Assembly (NCBI GenBank): GCA_029287395.1
Contig: JARFRF010000010.1
Span: 1 to 55,510, forward strand
Length of the DNA stretch: 55,510 bases
Origin: Methyloceanibacter sp.
GTDB lineage: Bacteria; Pseudomonadota; Alphaproteobacteria; Rhizobiales; Methyloligellaceae
Direction of reading: 5' to 3'
In this document: piece after piece, positions 36,810-45,941 of the stretch
Numbering within the stretch: the stretch's first letter is position 1
How the letters are laid out: each line of letters begins with the position of its first letter
Made by a program: the position numbers and the translations under genes
Notes under the pieces: model-generated
The model's database searches: none
Seen by the model: the letters and a program-made list of their open reading frames with translations, nothing else
What the model was told of the DNA's origin: nothing

Positions 36810-37511
36810 TTAAGTCGACAGCGCCGCGAAGATCGCCGACCTGAGCTCATTGGCCCGGCCGTCCCAAATTGCACGCTTCGCCGCTAAGAGATGCGCCTGC
36901 GATTTCAGAATCAGACCGTCCTCAAGAACTTTCAGATTGTTTGCCTTCAACGTCGTGCCGGTGCTGGTGATGTCGACAATGAGCTCGGACGTACCGATCG
37001 TCGGCGTCGCCTCCGTCGCCCCAACGCTTTCGACAATACGGTACCCCGTGACGCCCTTCTGCGCGAAGAACCGCCGTGTGAGATTCATGTATTTGGTGGC
37101 GACACGCAGTCCCCGGCCGTGGCCACGGGCAAACTGCTCGGCCACATCCTCCAGGTCTGCCATTCGCGATACGTCGAGCCAGCATTGCGGCACAGCCACA
37201 ATGACGTCGGCGTGGCCGAAGTTCAGAGGCGTGAGGAACTCGACATGACTCTCCACGTCGTGCACGCTTTCGCGCACAAGATCCTCGCCCGTAATGCCGA
37301 GATGCACGCGGCCTGAGCGCAGTTGGTGTACGATTTCCGCAGCGGATGTGTACTCCACCTCCACATCCGGCAATCCTTCGAGCTGGCCGCGATAGCCGCG
37401 CTCGTGTCCCTTCACGCGAAGCTGAAAACCGGCAGCCTTGAACAGGCTCGCGGCCTTCTCTTTGAGCCGTCCTTTTGAAGGGACTGCTATGACAAGCGAT
37501 GGCGCGCTCAT
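36810..37511 (-). CDS. hisG: ATP phosphoribosyltransferase, short form
   Basis: Catalyses the first step of histidine synthesis, ATP + PRPP to phosphoribosyl-ATP. The 233-residue length and lack of the C-terminal ACT-like regulatory domain mark the short form (HisGS), which needs HisZ. Recognisable parts are VIAVPSKGRLKEKA, GITGEDLVRE, and IVDITSTGTTLKANNLKVLEDG. The ATG overlaps the hisZ stop by 4 bp (ATGA), consistent with a hetero-octameric HisG-HisZ complex made in step. Feedback inhibition by histidine would act through HisZ. Confidence 0.95.
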   Translation of the reverse strand: MSAPSLVIAVPSKGRLKEKAASLFKAAGFQLRVKGHERGYRGQLEGLPDVEVEYTSAAEIVHQLRSGRVHLGITGEDLVRESVHDVESHVEFLTPLNFGHADVIVAVPQCWLDVSRMADLEDVAEQFARGHGRGLRVATKYMNLTRRFFAQKGVTGYRIVESVGATEATPTIGTSELIVDITSTGTTLKANNLKVLEDGLILKSQAHLLAAKRAIWDGRANELRSAIFAALST

Positions 37512-38686
37512 GACGGCGTCCTTCCCACGGCGGCCAATAGGCGCTCGGTGTGAATGGCAGCACCAACGGCCGGCACCGGGTGTGGCGCACCAAGTGCGCT
37601 CAACAAGTTGTCGTATCGACCCCCGCCAGCCACAGGCTCGGTTTGGTCCATGCCCGGCGCCTCGATCTGAAAGACCAGGCCGGAATAGTACTCAAGCTTG
37701 CGGCCGAACTCCGTTGTGAAGGTGGCATTGGACAAGTCGACGCCCTGCTGTTCCAGCAAATCGAAACGGCCGGCAACAGCATACAGAGCGGCATCGATAT
37801 CGAGCCCGGCGCCGTGCGCGATCATGGCAACTTTGTCGACAGCTTCGCGCGGCGGCGCGTCCACGCCGAGATAGTACTCGATGACAGTTGCGACTTCTCT
37901 CGGCAGCGTATCTGCATAGAGATCGGCCGCCTTATCGCGCAGGCGGGCGGCGATCTCCCGAAGGCTCCTGTTACCCGAAATCGGGACCCCTTGTGCCTCA
38001 AGATAGGTGGAGACGATATCCTCCGCTTCCTTCTGGCTCTTGCCGGCAAGTTTCTCGCCGAGCGCCGACAGGATACGGTCAGGCTCAACGCGCTCGCCTT
38101 TCGCCAGCCGATCCACAAGCGAATGGAAACTCGGCGGGCGCCAGAAATAGTGCCGGAGCTTAAGCCGCCAGCGCTCTGGCAGATCCAACGCATCGATCAA
38201 CGCATAGAAGAGAGCAATGTCTCCAAAGCAGACCTTGTATTCAGACAGACCCGCGCTTCGTACCGCTTCCACGGCGAGCAAGAGGACTTCAACATCGGCG
38301 GCAGCCTTCTCTCGCGCACCGAAACACTCGACACCCGCTTGGCGAAACTCCCGCGGGTGTACAGCACTAGGGCCGAGCGGCTGAAAGCGGAACGCGGGGC
38401 CATTGTAGCAATAACGGGCTTCCTCGTCCGCGCGTGGGTGGCGCTCCAGGTACAGACGCGAGACGGGCACTGTGAGGTCGGGGCGTAAGCACAGTTCTTC
38501 GCCTGCAAGATCGGTGAAGACATAAGAGCGGGCTCGGACCTGCTCGCCGATCTGATCTAGGAAAACGCTTGCGGGTTGTATGATTGCAGGGGCAACGAAC
38601 TCGTACCCCGCCTCACCGAACAGCGCCACGAGATCGCGCGCCTGGCCCTCCAGGGCCTCGAATGCTTTGGCGGGCTCGGCGGTCAT
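37508..38686 (-). CDS. hisZ: ATP phosphoribosyltransferase regulatory subunit
   Basis: A HisRS-like protein of 392 residues without synthetase activity, the regulatory partner of short HisG. It carries the class II core (YEFVAPAIIQPASVFLD, LCLRPDLTVPVSRLYLE, FRFQPLGPSAVHPREFRQ), and the C-terminal GGGRYDNLLSALG stretch, but has no tRNA-binding C-terminal domain. The start is ATG at 38686 (MTAEPAKAF), 4 bp after the hisS stop; the frame upstream overlaps hisS and is not used. The gene lies between its paralogue hisS and hisG, a typical order in Rhizobiales. Confidence 0.93.
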   Translation of the reverse strand: MTAEPAKAFEALEGQARDLVALFGEAGYEFVAPAIIQPASVFLDQIGEQVRARSYVFTDLAGEELCLRPDLTVPVSRLYLERHPRADEEARYCYNGPAFRFQPLGPSAVHPREFRQAGVECFGAREKAAADVEVLLLAVEAVRSAGLSEYKVCFGDIALFYALIDALDLPERWRLKLRHYFWRPPSFHSLVDRLAKGERVEPDRILSALGEKLAGKSQKEAEDIVSTYLEAQGVPISGNRSLREIAARLRDKAADLYADTLPREVATVIEYYLGVDAPPREAVDKVAMIAHGAGLDIDAALYAVAGRFDLLEQQGVDLSNATFTTEFGRKLEYYSGLVFQIEAPGMDQTEPVAGGGRYDNLLSALGAPHPVPAVGAAIHTERLLAAVGRTPS

Positions 38687-38690
38687 GACG

Positions 38691-40250
38691 TTACGCCTTG
38701 TATCGATCGAGGACTTTGCGCACGCCGGCGACGAGTTCGGCCTCCGGCACAGCAAACTGAGCCTCTGCCTGTTTCTTCAGGTACTCATCGCGATCTTCAA
38801 TCGCCGTGAGTGTGGCGCCGAGCTTCAGATCCTTGATCTGAACTTCGTCGCGTTCCTTTTCGTCGCCACCTTGAAGGACAACGCAAGGGCCGCCGCGCTT
38901 GTCGGCGTACTTCATCTGCGCCTTCATACCAGACGACCCGAGATATAGTTCTGCACGAATGTCTGCATCACGAAGCGTCTGAACCATTCGCTGATAGTCG
39001 CTGAGGCGGTCTTTGTCGAAAACCAACACGACCACCGGCCCGGGAACGTCATCGCCCTTGTACTTGCCGAGAAGCTGAAGCCCGAAAAGAAGTCGCGACA
39101 CGCCGACCGAGATGCCGGTCGCTGGCACACGCTCGCCCGTGAAACGCTCCACGAGGCCGTCATAACGACCGCCGCTCATGACCGAACCGAGCCGGATCTC
39201 CTGCCCACGTTCATCCTTGATGGTCGAGGTCAGCTCGGTCTCGAAAACAGGGCCCGTGTAATACTCAAGGCCTCGGACGATGGACGGATCGAAGCAAATG
39301 CGATCAGGACCGTAGCCTGCTAACCGGACCGGTCGCTCCACCTGCTCAATCATCTCATTCAGCGCGTCCTCATACGGGAGGTGCGCCAATCCGCCGTGTT
39401 CGTCAGGAACCCCGCCCGAGTTCATAGTGATCTGGTCGAGAATCGGTCCAAGCGACTTGAAGTCCGTGGACTTAAGGACCGCAACAATAGCATCAATCTG
39501 GTCGTCAGTTAAAAGCGCGCCTTTAGTGAAGTCACCACTTTCATCTTTTCGACCTGGTCCAAGCAGGTCTCGAACTCCGTCAATTCCCAACCGATCAAGC
39601 TTGTCCATCGCCCTGAATGCGATCAAGCGTTTAGAGGCATTCGCTTCTCCCTGAAGTCCGATTGCCTCCATTACCCCGTCGAGCACCTTGCGGCTGTTGA
39701 CCTTCACCACATAGTCGCCACGCGGCACGCCAAGCGCTTCCATAGTATCGGCCGCGAGCATGCAAAGCTCGGCATCTGCGGCGAATGACGGCGCGCCGAC
39801 TGTGTCCGCATCGAACTGCATGAACTGGCGAAAGCGGCCTGGCCCCGGCTTCTCGTTGCGCCAGACGAGGCCCGTCTGATAGCGGCGGAAGGGCTTTGGA
39901 AGCTGCTGAAAGTTCTCGGCAAAGTAGCGGGCTAGCGGCGCGGTCAAGTCATAGCGCAGCGATAGCCATTGATCGTCGTCGTCCTGAAACGAAAAGACGC
40001 CCGCGTTTGGGCGATCTTGGTCGGGCAGAAACTTCCCGAGCGCATCGGTGTACTCCATCGCCGGCGTCGACAATGGCTCAAATCCGTAGAGTTCGAACAC
40101 GGATTTGATCGTCCCGAGCATCGCCTCGGTCGCGCGAATCTCTTGTGCCGCAGAGTCCTGGAGGCCTTTCGGCAAGCGCGCTTCGGGACGAGAGTCGCGG
40201 GGACGAGTGCTCTCTGAACCCTGCCCGGGCTTATCGGCTTTCTTACTCAT
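38691..40250 (-). CDS. hisS: Histidyl-tRNA synthetase (alphaproteobacterial type)
   Basis: Class II synthetase of 519 residues, longer than E. coli HisRS (424). It starts with a polar tail ([10 protein letters not shown]) and has the HisRS core: [22 protein letters not shown], motif 2 loop [18 protein letters not shown], the histidine motif [11 protein letters not shown], and [11 protein letters not shown]. The motif 2 loop is the form seen in alphaproteobacteria and differs from the E. coli form (RYERP.KGRYRQF). In that group HisRS co-evolved with tRNA-His lacking G-1. The ATG at 40250 is chosen over a TTG at 40271. It is followed by hisZ and hisG. Confidence 0.93.
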   Translation of the reverse strand: MSKKADKPGQGSESTRPRDSRPEARLPKGLQDSAAQEIRATEAMLGTIKSVFELYGFEPLSTPAMEYTDALGKFLPDQDRPNAGVFSFQDDDDQWLSLRYDLTAPLARYFAENFQQLPKPFRRYQTGLVWRNEKPGPGRFRQFMQFDADTVGAPSFAADAELCMLAADTMEALGVPRGDYVVKVNSRKVLDGVMEAIGLQGEANASKRLIAFRAMDKLDRLGIDGVRDLLGPGRKDESGDFTKGALLTDDQIDAIVAVLKSTDFKSLGPILDQITMNSGGVPDEHGGLAHLPYEDALNEMIEQVERPVRLAGYGPDRICFDPSIVRGLEYYTGPVFETELTSTIKDERGQEIRLGSVMSGGRYDGLVERFTGERVPATGISVGVSRLLFGLQLLGKYKGDDVPGPVVVLVFDKDRLSDYQRMVQTLRDADIRAELYLGSSGMKAQMKYADKRGGPCVVLQGGDEKERDEVQIKDLKLGATLTAIEDRDEYLKKQAEAQFAVPEAELVAGVRKVLDRYKA

Positions 40251-40327
40251 GAGGGATGCGGCTGTTTCCAATGGCTCTAGCCGCCGCGTTCTAGCCCATC
40301 ACCTGCCAGCCAGCAAGCAACCGCACC

Positions 40328-41704
40328 TTAATCGGCTAGGGCTTTTTCCTTGGCCGAGACCTTGGCCATCTCAACCAGCGCTTCGATGGGATGGGCGCTT
40401 CGGCGCAACTTAGACAATGCCGGCGGGCATGGGCCACCCGTCGCCCAATCGAGCATCTCCACGGTATGGACGATTGGGATGTCCGTCCCTGACTTGATTT
40501 GGGTCATGCAACCGATATTGCCCGTAACAATAACATCGGGCGCGATGGATTCGATGTTCTTGACTTTGCGGTCTCGAAGTTCCCCGGACAGCTCCGGCTC
40601 TACAATGTTGTAGGTTCCTGCAGAGCCGCAACATAGATGCCCCTCTGGAATCTCCGTCAGGGTATAGCCTGCTTGCTCCAGGAGCTGTCGCGGCAACTGA
40701 TCGAGCTTCTGCCCGTGCCCCAAGGAGCAGGCAGAGTGATAAGCCACTTTCAGTCCCGTCCACATGACGGGCGGATTGAGCGAAATCTCGTTTAAGAACT
40801 CTGTCGCGTCGCGCGCCAGCCCCGCCACATATTCTGCGCGTTCTGCATACCCGTGGTCGCGCTCGAGTAGATTGCCATAGTCTTTGAGCATCGTGCCACA
40901 ACCACTTGCCGTCGGGATGATGGCATCCAGGAGTCGCTCGCGCATTACCGCTGTCAGCGCATCGATATTCCGCCGTGCGAGGCTGCGTGCCTGCTCGTCA
41001 CGGCCCAAATGGTGCGGGAGCGCGCCGCAACACCCCTCGTCCTTAACCACCATCACGTCCACGCCGTGCCGACGCAGAAGGCGAATCGCCGCCTTGTTGA
41101 TCTGCGGGGCGAGCACCTCTTGAACGCAGCCCAACATGATGGCCACACGCTTGGGCTGGGGCGACTTTGGGTTATAGGCCGACCGTGGTCGGAGGATCTT
41201 AAGCTTCAGCGCATCGGGGGGGACTAGATCCAACGCCGCCGCGATACGTTTCATGCCGATCTTGCGGATCAGGTCGCGGAACGGTCGAGCAAACCACCCC
41301 AAGACCAGCATCGCCTTGAAGCGGCTTGGATAGGGCAAGACCCGGCTCAAGAAGGCGCGCATCGTGCTCTTATTTGGGCTGCGGTGACCGCGTTGTTCGA
41401 TGCGGGTCCGCGCTAGATCGACGAGGTGCATATAGTTGACGCCACTTGGGCAAGCCGTCATGCAGCCGAGACACGACAGACAGCGGTCGATGTGGTGTAC
41501 GGTCGTCGCTGGCACATCGCGCGATTCAAACATCTGCTTCATGAGATAAATGCGCCCGCGCGGACTGTCGCGCTCATCGCTTGTCAGGACATAAGTCGGG
41601 CAAGTCGCCGTACACAGCCCACAATGAACGCAGCGGCGCAGAATTTCGTCGGCGCGCGCAATCGTCGGGTCGTCAAGCTGAAGCGGATTGAAATTCGTTT
41701 GCAT
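40328..41704 (-). CDS. glcF: Glycolate oxidase iron-sulfur subunit
   Basis: Iron-sulfur subunit of the glycolate dehydrogenase complex that oxidises glycolate to glyoxylate and feeds electrons to the quinone pool. The 458-residue protein has two N-terminal 4Fe-4S motifs (CVHCGLCTATCP, about 26-37; CLSCLGCMTACP, about 76-87) and two C-terminal CCG-type modules (GCVQEVL...DEGCCGALPHH; SACSLGHGQ...HLCCGSAGTYNI). Starts at ATG 41704, 9 bp after the glcE stop. hisS begins 77 bp further on, so the two might share a transcript. Confidence 0.93.
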   Translation of the reverse strand: MQTNFNPLQLDDPTIARADEILRRCVHCGLCTATCPTYVLTSDERDSPRGRIYLMKQMFESRDVPATTVHHIDRCLSCLGCMTACPSGVNYMHLVDLARTRIEQRGHRSPNKSTMRAFLSRVLPYPSRFKAMLVLGWFARPFRDLIRKIGMKRIAAALDLVPPDALKLKILRPRSAYNPKSPQPKRVAIMLGCVQEVLAPQINKAAIRLLRRHGVDVMVVKDEGCCGALPHHLGRDEQARSLARRNIDALTAVMRERLLDAIIPTASGCGTMLKDYGNLLERDHGYAERAEYVAGLARDATEFLNEISLNPPVMWTGLKVAYHSACSLGHGQKLDQLPRQLLEQAGYTLTEIPEGHLCCGSAGTYNIVEPELSGELRDRKVKNIESIAPDVIVTGNIGCMTQIKSGTDIPIVHTVEMLDWATGGPCPPALSKLRRSAHPIEALVEMAKVSAKEKALAD

Positions 41705-41713
41705 CGTGTATCG

Positions 41714-42949
41714 TTACATCTGCCGGTAAATGCGGCCCGGATTGAACAGCCCCATGGGATCGAAGGCATGCTTCAGTTTTGCCGCCAGGGCATCGTGCGG
41801 CCGCTCAAGAGGCTGAAACACATCCGTCCCGTCGCGAATTGTCTTGTCCGCTCTCATCAACGTGGCATGTCCACCAAACTCCGCAAGCTGACGACGGATA
41901 TCGACTGCCGCGGCGTCAGTCAAAGATGGTGTTTCAATCCACATGAGACCGCCCGACCAATCATAGGCAACACGAACATCGATCTTGCGCGCGAGATTGC
42001 TCACAAGCGTCGCGGCTTTGCTGGGGGATGTTGAGACACGCCAAAGCGGGTATTTTGTGTCTTGAAACACTTTCAGAGACCGAATGTCTCTCCAAAAGGC
42101 CCGGCTGCGTTCGCTCTCAAGTTCGACTGACGGATCGTACGCCAGCAGAGCCTGGCGCAATCGGCTTGTCCGGTATCTCGCCGAGGCCGGAAAGCTTTCG
42201 ACTCGTATAGCGGTTAAAGCGCTGCCATTCCCTGCAAGCTCGGTATCCGACAACCTTGCGGCCAGCGGTCCCTGGAGATGCACCGTCCCTGAAACCTCAT
42301 AGGGCGTTCCCATGGCCAGGCAGAGGGCTTCGACGGCAGCGTAGTCTGCGAGCCCATAAAAGATAAGCGTCCGCGTATCTCTCTGTGCAGGTTGTACTTT
42401 CATGGCAATCTCGCACATCACGGCCAGCGTGCCCCAGGATCCCACGAGTGTGCGGGCCACGTCGTAGCCGGTGACGTTCTTCATGACTCGGCCGCCTGAC
42501 TTTACGATTTCGCCGCGTCCGTTCACCGCCGTAAGGCCAAGAACGTGATCGCGTACCGCACCCTTCAGAATGCGGCGGCTGCCGGAAATGTTCGAAGCAA
42601 CAAGGCCCCCAAAGGTGCCATCGCCTGGGCTGTAACCGAGCACCGGCGCGAGATCGACAGGCTCACACGCAAGCTCCTGGTCATTCTCTGCAAGAGCCGC
42701 CTCGATTTCGGTCAAGGGCGTGCCCGCCTTGGCTACAACGACAAGCTCAGTAGGCTCATAAAGGCTTATACCCTTCATATTCTCGGTGCTGACGATCGCG
42801 CCCGCCCGAACCACGTGACCTAGCTCGCGCTTGGTGCCTTTGCCCATAATCTCAAGCGGCGTCCGCGATTCCGCGGCTTGGATTACAAGCTGCGACAGCT
42901 CATCCTCCGTTTCCGGAGCATAGAACCCAAGGCGCATATGGGCGGTCAC
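41714..42949 (-). CDS. glcE: Glycolate oxidase FAD-binding subunit GlcE
   Basis: A 411-residue FAD-binding protein of the PCMH/FAD_binding_4 family, the second flavin subunit of glycolate oxidase. The FAD domain shows LVIQAAESRTPLEIMGKG, LGYSPGDGTFGGLVASNISG and GRVMKNVTGYDVARTLVGS, followed by a truncated C-terminal domain ending in DPMGLFNPGRIY. The start is a GTG at 42949 that overlaps the glcD stop by 4 bp (GTGA); an ATG lies four codons in. This overlap supports co-translation of GlcD and GlcE. Confidence 0.92.
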   Translation of the reverse strand: MTAHMRLGFYAPETEDELSQLVIQAAESRTPLEIMGKGTKRELGHVVRAGAIVSTENMKGISLYEPTELVVVAKAGTPLTEIEAALAENDQELACEPVDLAPVLGYSPGDGTFGGLVASNISGSRRILKGAVRDHVLGLTAVNGRGEIVKSGGRVMKNVTGYDVARTLVGSWGTLAVMCEIAMKVQPAQRDTRTLIFYGLADYAAVEALCLAMGTPYEVSGTVHLQGPLAARLSDTELAGNGSALTAIRVESFPASARYRTSRLRQALLAYDPSVELESERSRAFWRDIRSLKVFQDTKYPLWRVSTSPSKAATLVSNLARKIDVRVAYDWSGGLMWIETPSLTDAAAVDIRRQLAEFGGHATLMRADKTIRDGTDVFQPLERPHDALAAKLKHAFDPMGLFNPGRIYRQM

Positions 42950-44487
42950 AGCCGACCCTCGCTTTCAACAGTCTGTATGTCGTCCGAGAGGTCATCCTCC
43001 GGAGGCAGGCCATCCGAAGCCGCGTCAAGACGAGTCAGCTCCAGACTCGGCTTCACAGCATCGCGCCCGAGAATTGGAAACACTTTACCCGGATTCAAAA
43101 GCCAGGCCGGGTCCAGTTCTTCCTTAATTCGAACCTGCTGGTCGATATCCTCGTCTGTATACTGTTCATACATCAACTCTCGCTTCTCGATGCCCACACC
43201 GTGTTCGCCTGTGAGGCATCCGCCGAGTTCGACACAAAGCTTCAAAATCTCAGCGCCACAAAGCTCAGCCCGCTCAAGCTGACCGGGGTCGTTGGCATCG
43301 TAAAGTATCAGGGGATGAAGATTGCCGTCTCCTGCGTGGAAGATATTGGCTACGTCGAAACGGTATTTACGACATATCAGGCTGACGCCATCCAGGGCCT
43401 CCGGCAACGCCGCCAGCGGAATGACTCCGTCCATACACATGTAGTCGGAGATTTGCCCGATCGCACCGAAGGCCGCCTTGCGGCCCTTCCATATCAGAGC
43501 GCTCTCTTCAGTGGACTGGCTCCGCTTCATGCTGGTCGGATTATGGTCCTGCGCAATATCCTCGATCTTCTCCAAGAGATACTCGATCTCATCTTCGGAC
43601 CCCTCAACTTCGACAATCAGCGCCGCTTCGGCATCGAGAGGGTAGCCCGCAGGCACAAAGTGTTCACAAACATGGATTGCCGGCCTGTCCATGAATTCGA
43701 TTGCCACCGGGAGGATGCCTGAGCCGATAATCGCGGCAACGCAGGAGGCGGCGTCCCTGGTGGAGTCGAAGCCTATCAGCACCGGTCGCGCGCCCTCCGG
43801 CGCTGCAAGCAGTCGGACAGTTGCCTCCGTCACGACACCCAGCTGTCCTTCGGAGCCCGTTATGAGGGGCAGAAAATCGTAGTTAGGTGCATCAAGATGG
43901 GACCCGCCGAATTCGACGATCTCACCATCAATCATAACCATGCGCACGGCGAGCAGGTTGTTGACCGTGACTCCGTATTTGAGGCAATGCGCTCCACCGG
44001 AATTCGTCGCGATGTTGCCGCCGACTGTGCAGGCGATCTGGCTGGACGGGTCGGGTGCATAGAAGAAGCCCTGGGCAGAGGCGGCCTGGGTAATCGCAAG
44101 ATTGGTGACGCCAGCCTCTACGCGCGCGACCCGGTTGGCTGTGTCGATCTCCAGGACTTTGCTCATACGCGATAGGCAGAGAACGATGGAGTCTTCCAAC
44201 GGCGTAGCGCCGCCGCACAACGAGGTACCCGCCCCGCGCGGCACAACTTTCACCTGGTTCTCATAGCAGAAGCGCAGGATTGCCGAGACTTCCTCCGTAT
44301 TCGCAGGAAGAACCACCGCGAGCGGCAACCGGCGATAAGCAGAGAGCGCATCAGACTCAAAAGTACGCCGCCCTTCCAGATCGGCGATCATCAGCGCCTC
44401 GGGCGCCAATCTCTTGAGTTGTTTAACCACTTCGTTCCGCCGAGCCATGACGACGCGATCGGGATCTGGAAGGGTCACAGTGGACAT
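42946..44487 (-). CDS. glcD: Glycolate oxidase catalytic subunit GlcD
   Basis: The catalytic FAD subunit, 513 residues. The FAD-binding P-loop region VVPRGAGTSLCGGATP, the second GGNIATNSGGAHCLKYG, and the C-terminal catalytic parts FHAGDGNLHPLILYD and ELGGCLTGEHGVGIEKRELM are all present, with the length of the family (about 500). The C-terminal tail (about 30 residues) is polar and extra. I start at ATG 44487 (MSTVTLPDPD), with GGAG upstream at 9 bp; the frame runs to 44517. glcD-glcE-glcF are a unit. No glcB or glcC regulator is in the window; the solitary TRAP binding protein precedes glcD. Confidence 0.93.
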   Translation of the reverse strand: MSTVTLPDPDRVVMARRNEVVKQLKRLAPEALMIADLEGRRTFESDALSAYRRLPLAVVLPANTEEVSAILRFCYENQVKVVPRGAGTSLCGGATPLEDSIVLCLSRMSKVLEIDTANRVARVEAGVTNLAITQAASAQGFFYAPDPSSQIACTVGGNIATNSGGAHCLKYGVTVNNLLAVRMVMIDGEIVEFGGSHLDAPNYDFLPLITGSEGQLGVVTEATVRLLAAPEGARPVLIGFDSTRDAASCVAAIIGSGILPVAIEFMDRPAIHVCEHFVPAGYPLDAEAALIVEVEGSEDEIEYLLEKIEDIAQDHNPTSMKRSQSTEESALIWKGRKAAFGAIGQISDYMCMDGVIPLAALPEALDGVSLICRKYRFDVANIFHAGDGNLHPLILYDANDPGQLERAELCGAEILKLCVELGGCLTGEHGVGIEKRELMYEQYTDEDIDQQVRIKEELDPAWLLNPGKVFPILGRDAVKPSLELTRLDAASDGLPPEDDLSDDIQTVESEGRL

Positions 44488-44644
44488 GTCTGCACGCTCC
44501 GAACCGCCTAGGGGCAACAGAGATGATGGATGCTCATAACTCTTCGCATTTTCCGAGGCTGAAGAGCAAGCTGCGCTCGCAGTGTATCAAGGCATGGGCC
44601 CAAACAAAACGCGGCAGGGCCTGGAACCGTCCATGGCCAGTCGC

Positions 44645-45769
44645 TCAGGGCCCCACTGGCGTGGCGTCGCCAGGCGGCGGCGGGGGTGGTATCGCCTCCT
44701 CGGCCTTTCGGACCTTCGGATTGGCTGCGTTTTCGCCATCGACGCCGCCCGACCTAAACGCCTCTATGTCCTCAAGTACCTCCTTGAACAGGTAGTCTCG
44801 AACGCCCTCTTCCTCTGCCACCTGTTTCCAGCCCTCGCGCAAGGCTTCCTCAACGTCGTCGGGTAGGCTCAGGATTCTGACACTATCCTGATTGGCGAAC
44901 GCCGTAAGCGCTGCCGCTTGGAGATTGGTGCTTGCCGACAATGTCTTCTGAAGCATTTCGCCGCAGGTCCGCTCGATAAGCGACTGGCGCTCTGGACCAA
45001 GAGAATCCCATCGATCCTTATTAATCAGGAATTCGAAGACCGTGGCGGGCTGTATCCAACCCGGCTGGTAGAGAATCTTCGCAGAATCCTGAAGGCTGTT
45101 AGCCCGATCCACGGCTGGCGTATAGGCCTCCGCAGCATCGATCTTCCCCTCTGAAAAAGCCTCTCCAATTTGGCTGCCTGGAAGCAAGACCGGGACGGCG
45201 CCCAGGCGCATCATCACACGAGCTCCCAGCCCAAAAATACGTATGCGCAGGCCGTCCAGATCGTCAACGGAGGTGATTTCATCCACAAACCAGCCGCCAG
45301 CCTCGGCGCCGCCGAATGCGCACGGAATGACATGAACCTTGACCTTGGCTTGATCGTACATTTCTTGATAGAGAGCACGCCCATGGCCACGGTTGAACCA
45401 ATCTCGGTACTCTTTGGCCGTAGGGCCGAACGGATAGCCACTGAACAAGCTGGCCGCAGGCAGCTTTGCTGCCCAGTACCCGGCCGTTGAGAACCCAGCG
45501 TCAACTTTGCCGTCTGAGACCTTGTCCAAGATCTCGAATGGAGCCGTGCCGTCACCGGGTTCCTTCAATTCCAGCTGTATGGCTCCGTCAGAACGCTCCC
45601 TCAGGAGCCGGGCCAGGTCGCGTGCAGGCGTTCCAAGGCCCGGGACATGCGTTCCATAGGCTACGGGCGTCTCAAGCGTGACCGTTTGGGCGGGCGCTGC
45701 GATCGTTTCGGCCAATAGAGCGAGCCATAGGCCACCTGCTACCAATGCTTGAAATGCAGCACACCTCAT
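44645..45769 (-). CDS. TRAP transporter solute-binding protein (DctP family), solitary
   Basis: A 374-residue periplasmic binding protein. Signal peptide (1-27, ending ETIAAP), then the DctP fold: TPARDLARLLRERSDGAIQLEL, DAGFSTAGYWAAKLPAASLF and FGLGARVMMRLGAVPVLLPGSQ. The FLINKDRWDSLGPERQSLIER segment and the helical C-terminus also match. The last 25 residues form an unusual Pro-rich tail. No DctQ or DctM membrane genes are nearby. It lies 157 bp upstream of glcD on the same strand and might deliver a carboxylate such as glycolate, which is only a guess from position. Its leader contains the 16-bp dyad at 45792-45807. Confidence 0.83.
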   Translation of the reverse strand: MRCAAFQALVAGGLWLALLAETIAAPAQTVTLETPVAYGTHVPGLGTPARDLARLLRERSDGAIQLELKEPGDGTAPFEILDKVSDGKVDAGFSTAGYWAAKLPAASLFSGYPFGPTAKEYRDWFNRGHGRALYQEMYDQAKVKVHVIPCAFGGAEAGGWFVDEITSVDDLDGLRIRIFGLGARVMMRLGAVPVLLPGSQIGEAFSEGKIDAAEAYTPAVDRANSLQDSAKILYQPGWIQPATVFEFLINKDRWDSLGPERQSLIERTCGEMLQKTLSASTNLQAAALTAFANQDSVRILSLPDDVEEALREGWKQVAEEEGVRDYLFKEVLEDIEAFRSGGVDGENAANPKVRKAEEAIPPPPPPGDATPVGP

Positions 45770-45791
45770 CGCGAATCGCCGCCGGCTAGGC

Positions 45792-45807
45792 CTCCTTACA
45801 TAAGGAG
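45792..45807. promoter_or_regulatory. Dyad CTCCTTA-CA-TAAGGAG in the leader of the TRAP binding protein
   Basis: Perfect 7-bp arms with a 2-bp centre, 22 to 38 bp upstream of the start codon at 45769. Read on the minus strand it contains a Shine-Dalgarno-like TAAGGAGG, but 21 bp from the ATG, too far to act normally, and no in-frame start codon lies nearer to it. It may be an operator or an RNA hairpin that hides a ribosome-binding sequence. The other half of the 172-bp divergent region serves the 45942 gene. Confidence 0.4.
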
Positions 45808-45941
45808 CTTGGCCCCAAGATCGAAAGACCTCAACCCGTTGCTTCCGTTTAGATCGCGCTTCCGCTATGGTTCGTCCAATTTTCCGGCATGTATCATCTC
45901 GTTAGGCTAAGCTTTTGAGGGCCTGACGCAGGACGGGTTCA

